This document shows, piece by piece, positions 1 to 7,467 of a stretch of DNA of 12,654 nt. Every line of letters starts with the position of its first letter. The stretch's first letter is position 1. The notes under the pieces are model-generated. The model was not told where the DNA came from and ran no database searches. It saw only the letters and a list, made by a program, of their open reading frames with translations. The position numbers and the translations under genes are program-made. The DNA is from UMGS2069 sp900557585. GTDB taxonomy: Bacteria > Bacillota > Clostridia > Christensenellales > UBA1242. The stretch is taken from assembly GCA_902476355.1 (NCBI GenBank), contig CABSCS010000020.1, positions 1 through 12,654 of the forward strand, read 5' to 3'.

Positions 1-425
1 GTGGCTGTATAGACTTTGTCATAAACATTTCCGCCATACAAATTCATTGTGCCGGTGTTATAAACCCCATAACCCGATGAAGAAGAACCACTTGTTCCAA
101 CTCTTCCCCCAGTCATGGTGAAAGTTCCGGCATTATAAATGTTGTTGCCAGTTGTGGTTGCGGTGTTGCCATAGATTGCTCCACCATTCATGTTGAAAGT
201 TCCACCATTTGAAACATATACCCCGCCACCATTTGTTGCAGAAGAACCACTTATCGTTGCATTAAAATTAAAGGTTGTGTTGCTTCCAACAAAAAAGCCA
301 CCACCATTCTTATCTGCAAAGACATTTCCCGCCAAATTTACAAACGAAAAAATGCCAATCAGCAAAAAACTGATGACTGGCATCAAAAGCACAAATAGCA
401 ATTGTTTAATTTTCGTTTTTCTCAA
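1..425 (-). CDS. Secreted beta-helix repeat surface protein, N-terminal fragment (runs off the window)
   Basis: Open minus-strand frame of 141 codons that continues past base 1, so the C-terminal part is missing. I chose the TTG start at 425-423: an AGGTGA ribosome site lies 5 bases upstream, and an in-frame TAG at 437-435 closes the frame above it. A GTG at 434-432 is possible but overlaps that ribosome site. Residues 1-37 form a signal peptide: basic MRKTKIK, a long hydrophobic core, and a likely cleavage after VFA (35-37). From about residue 41 the protein is rich in Gly, Asn, Thr and Ser. A unit of the form N-x-G-T-F-x-M-x-G-G-x-I recurs at residues 51, 76, 101 and 126, an exact 25-residue spacing that fits one coil of a right-handed beta-helix. 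Such repeats are common in large adhesin-like proteins of uncultured gut Firmicutes. The secreted beta-helix fold is inferred; ligand and anchoring cannot be judged from this fragment. Confidence 0.8.
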   Translation of the reverse strand, partial: MRKTKIKQLLFVLLMPVISFLLIGIFSFVNLAGNVFADKNGGGFFVGSNTTFNFNATISGSSATNGGGVYVSNGGTFNMNGGAIYGNTATTTGNNIYNAGTFTMTGGRVGTSGSSSSGYGVYNTGTMNLYGGNVYDKVYTA

Positions 426-461
426 AAGATTCACCTATTTAGTTTTTAATAATTCAATAAT

Positions 462-491
462 ATAATACTCATCAATTAGAAACCCTGTCAA
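462..491 (-). promoter_or_regulatory. Predicted sigma-A promoter of the surface protein gene
   Basis: On the minus strand TTGACA (491-486) and TATTAT (467-462) are separated by 18 bases. The -10 box ends 36 bases before the TTG start. The pair lies between the ttcA terminator and the surface gene, so the surface gene probably has its own transcript. Confidence 0.6.
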
Positions 492-551
492 GCAAAAGAA
501 ACTCTCGTTTAAAATTTTTAATTTTATTGTTAATTTTTTCAACTTTCCACA

Positions 552-580
552 CAAAAAAACCACACCAAGATGGAGTGGTT
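552..580 (-). terminator. Rho-independent terminator after ttcA
   Basis: On the minus strand AACCAC pairs with GTGGTT, then after one mismatch CC pairs with GG, around a 5-base loop. A run of T follows (557-552). It starts 10 bases after the ttcA stop and would end the transporter-ttcA transcript before the surface protein gene. Confidence 0.75.
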
Positions 581-589
581 ATTTTGATT

Positions 590-1432
590 TTAATAATCTT
601 CCAAAAAGTCATGGCGAACATTGTTTTTATCTTTATAGGCAACAATAGTTGAAAGGTTCACGTTTTCAACACTTTTAAAAATGTTTGCATCAACTTGCTT
701 ATCACTCTTTTTTAGTTCTTTAATAAGATTTTTAACGAATTTTCGTTTTGATGCGGTTTCTTTTTGGTCGCCATAGTTTTGTTCGGTGAACTTGCAAGCA
801 CATTGCAAAAAGTCAAGGTTATTATAGTCGCGCCATTTGATGATATCCTCTTCACGAACAAGATAAAGTGGACGAATAAGTTCCATTCCCTCAAAATTTG
901 TGCTGTGAAGTTTTGGCATCATTGTTTGAACCTGACCGCCATAGAGCATGCCCATTAAAATGGTTTCGATAACGTCATCAAAGTGGTGACCAAGAGCAAT
1001 TTTGTTGCAACCAAGATTTTTTGCAAAATTATAAAGGTGTCCGCGACGCATTCTTGCGCAAAGATAGCAAGGCGATTTTTCAATGTTCACAACATTTTCA
1101 AAAATATCAGTTTCAAAAATTTTGATTGGAATGCCAAGTTTTTCGGCATTATCTTCTATCTTTTTGCGGTTCGCCTTGTTATAGCCCGGGTCCATGACAA
1201 TAAATTCAAGTTCAAAATCAAACTTATTGTGACGCTTGATTTCTTGAAAGCACTTTGCAAGAAGCATGCTGTCTTTTCCGCCCGAAATGCAAACTGCAAT
1301 TTTGTCACCTGGCTGAATCATTTCATAGGTGTTAAGAGCCTTTGCGAACTTTGAAAAAATTGAACTGTGGAATTTTTTTCGAATGCTTTCTTCACACTTT
1401 TCTTGTGCGGTTTTCTCTTGTTTTTCTTCCAT
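590..1432 (-). CDS. ttcA: tRNA 2-thiocytidine(32) synthetase TtcA-family protein
   Basis: A 280-residue PP-loop ATPase that by family adenylates C32 of certain tRNAs and replaces the oxygen with sulfur, using an oxygen-sensitive Fe-S cluster. Visible motifs are the PP-loop SGGKDS at residues 50-55, the CxxC pair C122/C125 in PCYLCARMRRG, GHHFDD at 148-153, and a third cysteine at C211 (with C213 beside it). The CxxC plus downstream Cys pattern is the cluster-binding set of TtcA and separates it from MnmA and TilS. The length is near normal. A longer reading from 1453 would overlap the preceding gene by 20 bases; I prefer the ATG at 1432 because GGGAG sits about 8 bases upstream and the upstream TGA ends one base before it (TGATATG). 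This indicates translational coupling to the ABC transporter gene. Sulfur probably comes from a cysteine desulfurase such as the one at 6330. Which tRNAs are modified is not visible, and substrate assignment in Firmicutes is less certain than in Escherichia coli. Confidence 0.88.
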   Translation of the reverse strand: MEEKQEKTAQEKCEESIRKKFHSSIFSKFAKALNTYEMIQPGDKIAVCISGGKDSMLLAKCFQEIKRHNKFDFELEFIVMDPGYNKANRKKIEDNAEKLGIPIKIFETDIFENVVNIEKSPCYLCARMRRGHLYNFAKNLGCNKIALGHHFDDVIETILMGMLYGGQVQTMMPKLHSTNFEGMELIRPLYLVREEDIIKWRDYNNLDFLQCACKFTEQNYGDQKETASKRKFVKNLIKELKKSDKQVDANIFKSVENVNLSTIVAYKDKNNVRHDFLEDY

Positions 1433-1433
1433 A

Positions 1434-4124
1434 TCAGTTCTCCCTAAGTGCAATTACTGGGTCTTTTTTAGCAGCAGCACGAGCAGGAATAAGCCCCGCA
1501 ATCCAAGTAAGGAAAATGCTGATTAAAACCAAAATCAATGCCCCAAGAACTGGAAGAGTTGCAATTGCTCCAAGACCAGTATAGTGATTCAAAACAATGT
1601 TGATTGGAATTGTCAAGATAAGAGAAATCAAAATTCCAAACACACCGCTTGCAAGACCAATGATAAAGTTTTCGGCGGTGAACACACGTTTAACATCACG
1701 TTTTGAAGCACCAACGCTTCTTAAAACTCCAATTTCTTTTGTTCTTTCGATAACTGAAATATAGGTGATGATTCCAATCATAATGCTTGAAACAATAAGC
1801 GAAACGCCAACAAACGCAATCAAAATATAGGTGATTGCAGAAATAATTGTTGAAACAGTGCTCATGATTTCGCCAACCATGTCGGAATATGAAATCTCGT
1901 CGCCATTTTCCGCAGTCTTATTATATTTTTCGATAAACGCTTTCACATTGTCTTTGCTTTTGAAAGTGTTCACATAAATTAAAATTGAATCTGGAACATC
2001 AAGTTTGGTTTCTCCAACCTTTCCCTCTGAAACGGCACGGCTTTGATTTGCATATTCAACCATGCTTTCGGTGAGAAGATGCGAATATACAAGCCCACTT
2101 GAAATTGAGCCAACTCTTGTTGATTCTTTTTGTCGCACAACACCAACAATTTCGACTTCGTTTGTGCAGTTCATGATTGCTTGTGCATAATAGGTTTGAT
2201 ATTTTGTTTTATTATAAAGAGGATTATCTTCGCCGTTGATTTTTTCAACATTGAAAAGTCTGAAATCAACAAATCCTGCTTCTGGGTCGTCAACATAATA
2301 GTCGGTGTTAAGCAAAATTTTATATTTCTTTCCAATGATGCTTTCATATGAAATTGCAGAAACATATTCTTGATTTTTCACAAGAGCCTGCATGCTTCGA
2401 TTCATCTCTTCTTCGGAAATGAGCCCCAAAGCATACAAGATATAGTCGTCAAGTTCGTTGTTTTTGTCAAGAACCAAAATTGATTGATTTTTGTTTTGAA
2501 TAAACGAACCTGCAATAAGTTCATATTGAGTTTTTAAAAGTTCATCATTATTGAGCATTTCGCTGATAACTTTCATGCTTGTAAACACTTGTGATGATGA
2601 CATGCTTGAAACTGAACTTGAACCACCAAAGCCAAGAATTGCAAACACAAGACTCAAAACCTTATCACTTGTAAGTTCGACTCTGCCAGTGTTTTTCAAA
2701 CTTGTTGTAATGTCGGCAAGTTCTTTATATCCTTCCATAAAGCGATATGAAGTGTTTTCGGTTGTGGTGATGATAACTCCACCGCCCGCAGTCTGTTGAA
2801 TTTCTACATTGGACTTGTCTGCAAAGAAATATAAAGCATATTTGATTATCATTTGCATCAGCGCTGGGCTGTTTGGCTGAACTGGGTTTCCAGATTCTGA
2901 ATAGAACTCCATTCCAATGTCATAGGTATATTGAATTGCGCTGACATGGTCTTTTATCTCGTCATAGTTGTCGTTCAAATATTTATAGAACTTTCCAAGG
3001 TCGTTGGTTCTGAGGTTTTGACCAACGTTGTTCATGATTGATGAAATGCTATCTTTTGGATAGACATTAGTTTTGTCGTGGTTAACTTTTTTGTTATCAT
3101 CACCACCAAGGAACATTTGCATGATGATTGATGAAAAGTCAATGTTCTTTGCCTCAACCGTAATTGGATAGGTTGAAAGAGTGTCTTCTTGTGACCTTGA
3201 AATATAGGTTGAAAATCCACTTGAAATTGCAAGCACAAGTGCAATGCCAATAATTCCAATCGACCCCGCAAAAGCAACCAAAAGCGTTCTTCCCTTCTTT
3301 GTCAAAAGGTTTTTAAAACTGAGAGCAAGCGCAGTGAAGAAACTCATTTTTGTTTTCTTTGGTTTAGACTTTTTGTCTTTTGCCTCTGCTTCAAGTTTTT
3401 CGTTTTCTTCTTTTTCGGCTTTCAGTTCTTTTTCTCTTTCCTTGTCTGAAAGAGGCATTGTGTCGCCCTCTACCCTTCCGTCAAACAAGCGGATTATTCT
3501 TGTTGAATATTTCTCGGCAAGTTCTGGGTTGTGGGTCACCATAACAATAAGTCGGTCTTTGGAAATCTCTTTCAAAAGTTCCATAATCTGCACGCTGGTT
3601 GCAGAGTCAAGCGCGCCAGTTGGCTCGTCGGCAAGGATAATTTCCGGGTCGTTCACAAGTGCACGAGCAATTGCAACTCTTTGCATTTGTCCGCCCGAAA
3701 GTTGGCTTGGACGGTTTTTGATTTTGTCGCCAAGTCCAACTCTTTTCAAAACATCAATTGCTCTTTGCTCACGCTCTTTTTTGTTTATGCCCGAAAGAGT
3801 CAAAGCAAGTTCAACATTTTGAAGCACGGTTTGGTGTGGAATCAGATTATAACTTTGAAAAACAAAACCAACGCGGTGATTGCGATAGTTGTCCCAGTCT
3901 TTGTCTTTGAAATCTTTTGTAGACTTTCCGTTTATGATAAGGTCGCCAGAAGTGTAGCGGTCAAGCCCACCAATAATGTTTAAAAGCGTGGTTTTTCCGC
4001 ATCCAGATGGGCCAAGAATAGAAACAAATTCGCTGTTTCGAAATTCCATGTTCACACCTTGAAGCGCATGAACAACTTGGTCGGCAACATGATATTCTTT
4101 TACAATATTTTCAAGTCGAAGCAT
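1434..4124 (-). CDS. ABC transporter, fused ATPase and FtsX/MacB-type permease
   Basis: An 896-residue fusion. Residues 1-220 are a LolD/MacB-like ATPase: Walker A GPSGCGKT (38-45), Q-loop Q90, signature LSGGQ (142-146), Walker B ending in D166-E167, and H-loop H198. A highly charged, probably coiled linker follows (about 226-258), then one membrane helix (about 281-304). A segment of roughly 450 residues faces outside (about 305-755), then three membrane helices follow (about 760-792, 818-845 and 857-880). The coupling region ERTKEIGVLRSVGASKRD and the end ARAAAKKDPVIAL are typical of FtsX/MacB permeases. MacB-type proteins use ATP hydrolysis for mechanotransmission rather than ordinary channel transport, exporting peptides, releasing lipoproteins or resisting antimicrobial peptides; the cargo here is unknown. 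The extracellular domain is about twice the usual MacB size and I recognise no domain in it. The ATG has AGAGGG just upstream. ttcA follows with one base between stop and start. Confidence 0.9.
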   Translation of the reverse strand: MLRLENIVKEYHVADQVVHALQGVNMEFRNSEFVSILGPSGCGKTTLLNIIGGLDRYTSGDLIINGKSTKDFKDKDWDNYRNHRVGFVFQSYNLIPHQTVLQNVELALTLSGINKKEREQRAIDVLKRVGLGDKIKNRPSQLSGGQMQRVAIARALVNDPEIILADEPTGALDSATSVQIMELLKEISKDRLIVMVTHNPELAEKYSTRIIRLFDGRVEGDTMPLSDKEREKELKAEKEENEKLEAEAKDKKSKPKKTKMSFFTALALSFKNLLTKKGRTLLVAFAGSIGIIGIALVLAISSGFSTYISRSQEDTLSTYPITVEAKNIDFSSIIMQMFLGGDDNKKVNHDKTNVYPKDSISSIMNNVGQNLRTNDLGKFYKYLNDNYDEIKDHVSAIQYTYDIGMEFYSESGNPVQPNSPALMQMIIKYALYFFADKSNVEIQQTAGGGVIITTTENTSYRFMEGYKELADITTSLKNTGRVELTSDKVLSLVFAILGFGGSSSVSSMSSSQVFTSMKVISEMLNNDELLKTQYELIAGSFIQNKNQSILVLDKNNELDDYILYALGLISEEEMNRSMQALVKNQEYVSAISYESIIGKKYKILLNTDYYVDDPEAGFVDFRLFNVEKINGEDNPLYNKTKYQTYYAQAIMNCTNEVEIVGVVRQKESTRVGSISSGLVYSHLLTESMVEYANQSRAVSEGKVGETKLDVPDSILIYVNTFKSKDNVKAFIEKYNKTAENGDEISYSDMVGEIMSTVSTIISAITYILIAFVGVSLIVSSIMIGIITYISVIERTKEIGVLRSVGASKRDVKRVFTAENFIIGLASGVFGILISLILTIPINIVLNHYTGLGAIATLPVLGALILVLISIFLTWIAGLIPARAAAKKDPVIALREN

Positions 4125-4164
4125 ATTTCCCTCTTTATTTTTGTGTTATTTTTTTTGCAGAAAT

Positions 4165-4194
4165 ATTATATGCAAAAATATATATTTTTGTCAA
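4165..4194 (-). promoter_or_regulatory. Consensus sigma-A promoter of the ABC transporter-ttcA operon
   Basis: On the minus strand a perfect TTGACA (4194-4189) and a perfect TATAAT (4170-4165) are 18 bases apart. Transcription would start near 4158, giving a leader of about 33 bases. It is divergent from the rdgB promoter, with about 50 bases between the two -35 boxes. Confidence 0.85.
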
Positions 4195-4243
4195 CGCCAT
4201 TTTAATCCCACGTTTCAAAATTTAAACAACATTTTCATATTTG

Positions 4244-4272
4244 TTGACAATGCTTTTTATTTTTCTTAAAAT
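4244..4272 (+). promoter_or_regulatory. Sigma-A promoter of rdgB
   Basis: TTGACA (4244-4249), a 17-base spacer and TAAAAT (4267-4272). Transcription should begin near 4279, with the ribosome site AAGGAG at 4280-4285. This rules out the longer rdgB reading from 4241, whose first codons would lie inside the promoter. Confidence 0.85.
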
Positions 4273-4291
4273 CAGTTTAAAGGAGAAAACC

Positions 4292-4918
4292 ATGAATAAA
4301 TATATTTTCGCGTCTGGCAACGCAAACAAAGTTAAAGAAGTAAACGAGATGATTGGAAATTTTCATAATGATGCAGTTGTAATCTCACTCAAAGACATTG
4401 GCTTTTCGGGCGACATTGAAGAAAACGGAACAACCTTTTTGGAGAACGCAACAATCAAAGCAAAAGCAATCAAAGAGTTTTTGAACAAAACCCACACCTA
4501 TTCTGATTTTTCAATCCTTGCTGATGACAGCGGACTTTGCGTTGACGCTCTTAACGGCGAACCAGGAATCCACTCCGCACGCTATGCTGGTGACCACAAT
4601 TTTGATTTGAACCGCAAAAAACTTTTGGACAATTTGAAAGACAAAGCAGACAGAAGCGCACACTATTTCTGCTCAATGGTTTTGATTCTTCCAGACGGAA
4701 CACTTATTTCAAGTGAAGGCAAAACATTCGGCGAAATTTTAAAAGAAAAAACTGGCGACAGCGGTTTTTGCTATGACCCATTCTTCTATTCTTTCGACCT
4801 TAAAAAGAGTTTTGGACAAGCCTCAGATGCCGAGAAAAACTCAGTTTCACACCGCGCAAGAGCCCTTGTCTCTCTCATGCAAAAAGAAAACAAATATTAT
4901 AACGAAAAACAAAAATAA
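4292..4918 (+). CDS. rdgB: XTP/dITP (non-canonical purine NTP) diphosphatase, RdgB/HAM1 family
   Basis: A 208-residue cytosolic enzyme that by family hydrolyses dITP, XTP and ITP to monophosphate and pyrophosphate, keeping deaminated purines out of DNA and RNA. The family signature is complete: N-terminal SGNANK (8-13) for triphosphate binding, ADDSG (77-81) with the probable catalytic Asp79, SARYAG (95-100), GFCYDPFF (158-165) for base recognition, and SHRARAL (186-192). The usual GFGYDP has Cys instead of the second Gly, a minor variant. The ATG at 4292 has AGGAG upstream with a 6-base gap; an upstream in-frame extension is excluded by the promoter position. The length is standard. It is the first gene of a two-gene operon; the next gene begins 8 bases after its stop. 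Confidence 0.93.
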   Translation: MNKYIFASGNANKVKEVNEMIGNFHNDAVVISLKDIGFSGDIEENGTTFLENATIKAKAIKEFLNKTHTYSDFSILADDSGLCVDALNGEPGIHSARYAGDHNFDLNRKKLLDNLKDKADRSAHYFCSMVLILPDGTLISSEGKTFGEILKEKTGDSGFCYDPFFYSFDLKKSFGQASDAEKNSVSHRARALVSLMQKENKYYNEKQK

Positions 4919-4926
4919 AGGTAAAC

Positions 4927-5622
4927 ATGAAAAAAGAAAGCAAATATGCAATTTTAAACTTTCAAAAACAAGATGAAAATTTGGCAAACATTCTTGCCGA
5001 ATATCTTGATGAAAACACAAAGAAACTTTATGATTTTTTTGGAATTGCTTTTCAAGGCGAAAAATCAAACATCACCATTGTTCCAAGCAAAAAAGAATTT
5101 GATATCATATATCGAAAAGCAAACAATAAGCCTGAAAATGAACCAATCCAAGATTGGATTATCGGAACATGCAACAATGGAATAATTTTCTATGTTTCTT
5201 TGAATGATTATGACAACACTGCTCACAAGTTTGACAAAAAAGATTATGCAATCGCTCTTGAAAATTATAAAAAAACAATCCTTCACGAACAAGTGCATTT
5301 TGTGAACGAACTTTTTTCAAAACAAAACAACGCTCCAGAAACAATCAAGTTTCTTTCCGAGGGAATTGCAACATATTTAAGCGGTCAATATGAAAACCAA
5401 AATGTCGGGTTTTATGCCGATGCCGACACACTTTTAAACCAAAACAAAAACCTATATGACCAATATTTTCTTATAACAAAATATCTTGCCGAAAACTTTG
5501 ACAAAGAAACAGTTCTTAGCCTCTTTAAAAATAACCAAACAGCCACAACATTTTTGAAAACAACTCTCTACCCCCAAGCAAAAGAACACTATATAGGCAA
5601 AGAAAAGTCAAAAGACGAATAA
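4927..5622 (+). CDS. Uncharacterised HExxH zinc metallopeptidase-like protein
   Basis: A 231-residue protein with no signal peptide or membrane helix, so probably cytosolic. The centre carries HEQVH (120-124), the HExxH zinc motif, followed 20 residues later by Glu145 in LSEGIATYLS. HExxH plus a downstream Glu in an E-G-x-A-x-Y context is the gluzincin (peptidase MA clan) arrangement: two His and one Glu bind zinc, and Glu121 is the catalytic base. The region before it (about 35-115) looks like the mixed alpha/beta part that precedes the active helix in small peptidase_MA proteins, but I cannot name a family. The N terminus is polar and Lys-rich. The ATG follows AAAGG at a normal distance and starts 8 bases after rdgB, so the two are co-transcribed; the functional reason is unclear. 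It could be an active protease of unknown substrate or a peptidase-fold protein with another role. Confidence 0.7.
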   Translation: MKKESKYAILNFQKQDENLANILAEYLDENTKKLYDFFGIAFQGEKSNITIVPSKKEFDIIYRKANNKPENEPIQDWIIGTCNNGIIFYVSLNDYDNTAHKFDKKDYAIALENYKKTILHEQVHFVNELFSKQNNAPETIKFLSEGIATYLSGQYENQNVGFYADADTLLNQNKNLYDQYFLITKYLAENFDKETVLSLFKNNQTATTFLKTTLYPQAKEHYIGKEKSKDE

Positions 5623-5675
5623 CAAAAACAAGATTAAAAATAATACAATTTTTTTAACTGAACATATCAAAACAG

Positions 5676-5716
5676 CACCAAAAAAAAGAGCAGATGTTTC
5701 TGCTCTTTTTTTGGTG
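5676..5716. terminator. Bidirectional terminator between convergent genes
   Basis: GAGCAGA (5688-5694) pairs with TCTGCTC (5699-5705) around a TGTT loop. The stem is flanked by an A-run on the left and a T-run on the right, so it terminates in both directions. It ends directly beside the stop codon of the minus-strand membrane protein gene and lies 54 bases after the peptidase-like gene. Confidence 0.88.
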
Positions 5717-6112
5717 TTAGCCTTCAACTTTTTCGGTTTCTGGTTCTTCTTTCTTTTCGGTGATTTTTTCTTGTTTATCTTTCTTTGGAACAATTGCTAA
5801 AATTGTGAACACTGCATATGTTACGATTTTGCCAATGTTAACAAAGAAATTGCTCCAACGATAGAATTCATATGCACCAGATGAATATGATGTTCCGCTC
5901 ATTCCAAAGCAATTGCTATAAATTGCAAGGAATGCTGAAATGCAAGCGAAAATCACTGTTACAAAAAGTGCAAGTTTTGCTTGTTTTTTCACATCTTCAT
6001 CTTCTTCTTTCACAAAAACATAGCCACCAACAAGTGCAAATGCGATATATGAAAGATATGCAGAAATCCAAACGAAAAGTTTTTTCCAAGTGTTGTTAAT
6101 TTTGCCGTTCAT
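5717..6112 (-). CDS. Small three-helix membrane protein, function unknown
   Basis: A 131-residue protein with three predicted membrane helices at about 11-34, 46-66 and 88-108. Between the first two is a short acidic/basic loop (KEEDEDVKKQAK), and at the end is a strongly charged Lys/Glu tail (109-131). The segment K-E-E-D-x-D-V-K-K-Q-A-K-L-A-L leading into helix 2 resembles the layout of DUF4870/Tic20-like small membrane proteins, but the likeness is weak and I do not assign the family. The ATG is supported by AAGGAGAG 7-8 bases upstream and by a consensus promoter. The gene stands alone, divergent from the cysteine desulfurase operon and convergent with the rdgB operon. Confidence 0.75.
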   Translation of the reverse strand: MNGKINNTWKKLFVWISAYLSYIAFALVGGYVFVKEEDEDVKKQAKLALFVTVIFACISAFLAIYSNCFGMSGTSYSSGAYEFYRWSNFFVNIGKIVTYAVFTILAIVPKKDKQEKITEKKEEPETEKVEG

Positions 6113-6139
6113 AATAAATCTCTCCTTTTCACTATTTTT

Positions 6140-6168
6140 ATTATATGCTTTTTGTCAAATTTTGTCAA
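6140..6168 (-). promoter_or_regulatory. Consensus sigma-A promoter of the small membrane protein gene
   Basis: On the minus strand a perfect TTGACA (6168-6163), a 17-base spacer and a perfect TATAAT (6145-6140), 27 bases before the ATG. A second TTGACA lies inside the spacer but is too close to the -10 box to be used with it. Confidence 0.88.
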
Positions 6169-6276
6169 TAATCTGTGATATAAGTACACTTTGCCAAGCA
6201 AAAAAAATGCATTATAAAGCAAAAAACGAAAAACATTATCAAAAAACAATACATGTGCCAACAATTTATAAAAACA

Positions 6277-6305
6277 TTGACAAACACACATAATCTTTTT
6301 ATAAT
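6277..6305 (+). promoter_or_regulatory. Consensus sigma-A promoter of the cysteine desulfurase-mnmA operon
   Basis: A perfect TTGACA (6277-6282), a 17-base spacer and a perfect TATAAT (6300-6305). The predicted transcript starts near 6312, leaving a very short leader with AAAGGAA (6314-6320) before the TTG start at 6330. Confidence 0.88.
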
Positions 6306-6311
6306 CTTTTT
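6290..6311 (+). repeat. Tandem 11-bp duplication over the -10 box
   Basis: ATAATCTTTTT occurs twice back to back (6290-6300 and 6301-6311), followed by ATAA, the start of a third copy. The second copy supplies most of the -10 box of the desulfurase promoter. Confidence 0.85.
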
Positions 6312-6329
6312 ATAAAGGAAAAAACAAAT

Positions 6330-7457
6330 TTGAAAAGAATCTATCTTGACAATTCTGCAACAACCAAGCCGGCAAAAAAGGTTTTAAAAGCAATGAAACC
6401 TTATTTTTATCAAGTGTTCGGAAATGAAAGCAGTTCACACTCTTTTGGGCGTGACGCAAGTGTTGCAGTTGAAAAAGCAAGAGCACAAGTTGCAAAAGCC
6501 ATAAACGCAAACACTTCAAGCATCTATTTCACTTCTTCTGGAAGCGAATCTAACTCTTTTGCAATTGTTGGTCTTGCAAAAGCAAACCAAGAAAAAGGAA
6601 AACACATCATCACAAGCAAAATTGAACACGATTCAATTTTAAACGCATGCAAAGCGCTTGAAAAAGAAGGCTTTTCTGTCACCTATCTTGCGCCAAACAG
6701 TCTTGGCGAAATTGAGCCAGAAACTCTTGAAAAAGCAATGACCCCTGACACTGTTTTGGTTTCTATCATGACCGTAAACAACGAAATTGGAACCATAAAC
6801 AACATCAAAAAACTTGCAGAAATTGCACATGCTCATGGTGCACTTTTTCACACCGACGCTGTTCAAGCCTTTGGAATTTTGAACCTTGACACAAAAGAGT
6901 TGAATGTTGACGCACTTTCCGCATCTGGTCACAAAATCTATGGGCCAAAAGGTTCAGCATTCTTGTTTGTGAAAAACTCGGTTAAAATTGACAACATCAT
7001 CTATGGCGGAAACCAAGAGTTTGGAAAACGTGGTGGAACCGCAAACACAGCCTGCATTGTTGGGCTTGGCGAAGCAACGCAAATTGCACACGAAAACATG
7101 AGCAAAAACACAAAAACACTTGCATCTCTTCGCACCTATTTGATTGAAAAGTTGAAAGAAAATTTCGGTGACAAAATCATCATAAACGGAAACCCGAAAA
7201 ACTGCACACCAGCAATTGTAAGTGTGTCGTTTAAAAATGTTGACGCAAACATTGTTCTTATTTCCCTTGACCGAAACGGAATTGCAGTTTCGCGTGGTTC
7301 AGCATGCACCGCCGGAAGCAGTGAGCCAAGTTATGTCATCTCTGCAATTGGAAAAGAAGAATATGCATCTAAAACTGTTCGTTTTTCACTTTCAGTTCAC
7401 ACAACAAAAAAAGAACTTGACAGAGCCATAAACGAACTTAAAAAAATTGTAAAATAG
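6330..7457 (+). CDS. nifS: Cysteine desulfurase, NifS/IscS family (probable partner of MnmA)
   Basis: A 375-residue PLP enzyme of the aminotransferase class V fold that converts cysteine to alanine and holds the sulfur as a persulfide. Visible features: N-terminal YLDNSATT (5-12), His100 in IEHDS, TVNNEIGT (148-155), the PLP-binding Lys202 in SASGHKIYGPKG, and the catalytic Cys326 in RGSACTAGS within the long mobile loop typical of group I enzymes. Full length. The start is TTG at 6330: the family's N terminus begins exactly there, AAAGGAA lies about 10 bases upstream, and no ATG is nearby. mnmA follows after 10 bases with its own ribosome site. In Bacillus subtilis the equivalent pair (YrvO-MnmA) passes sulfur directly to tRNA U34 thiolation, so I infer the same here. 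No IscU/SufU-type scaffold is in the window. It may also supply TtcA. Whether it is the cell's only desulfurase cannot be told. Confidence 0.93.
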   Translation: MKRIYLDNSATTKPAKKVLKAMKPYFYQVFGNESSSHSFGRDASVAVEKARAQVAKAINANTSSIYFTSSGSESNSFAIVGLAKANQEKGKHIITSKIEHDSILNACKALEKEGFSVTYLAPNSLGEIEPETLEKAMTPDTVLVSIMTVNNEIGTINNIKKLAEIAHAHGALFHTDAVQAFGILNLDTKELNVDALSASGHKIYGPKGSAFLFVKNSVKIDNIIYGGNQEFGKRGGTANTACIVGLGEATQIAHENMSKNTKTLASLRTYLIEKLKENFGDKIIINGNPKNCTPAIVSVSFKNVDANIVLISLDRNGIAVSRGSACTAGSSEPSYVISAIGKEEYASKTVRFSLSVHTTKKELDRAINELKKIVK

Positions 7458-7467
7458 AAGGATAAAA

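Noticed and set aside
1..275. Repeats of 75 bp at the left end as a possible CRISPR array
   Set aside because: The units are in-frame, degenerate coding repeats of the secreted protein, with no identical repeats separated by unique spacers.
190..465. Plus-strand frame of 91 codons at the left end
   Set aside because: It mirrors the secreted repeat protein on the minus strand, which has a signal peptide, ribosome site and promoter; the plus frame has none of these.
3244..3822. Long plus-strand frame of 192 codons opposite the ABC transporter
   Set aside because: It lies fully antisense to the conserved ATPase region, has Ser/Phe-rich shadow composition and no ribosome site.
4241..4291. Upstream extension of rdgB by 17 codons
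   Set aside because: The extension runs through the -35 and -10 boxes; the family N terminus and ribosome site point to 4292.
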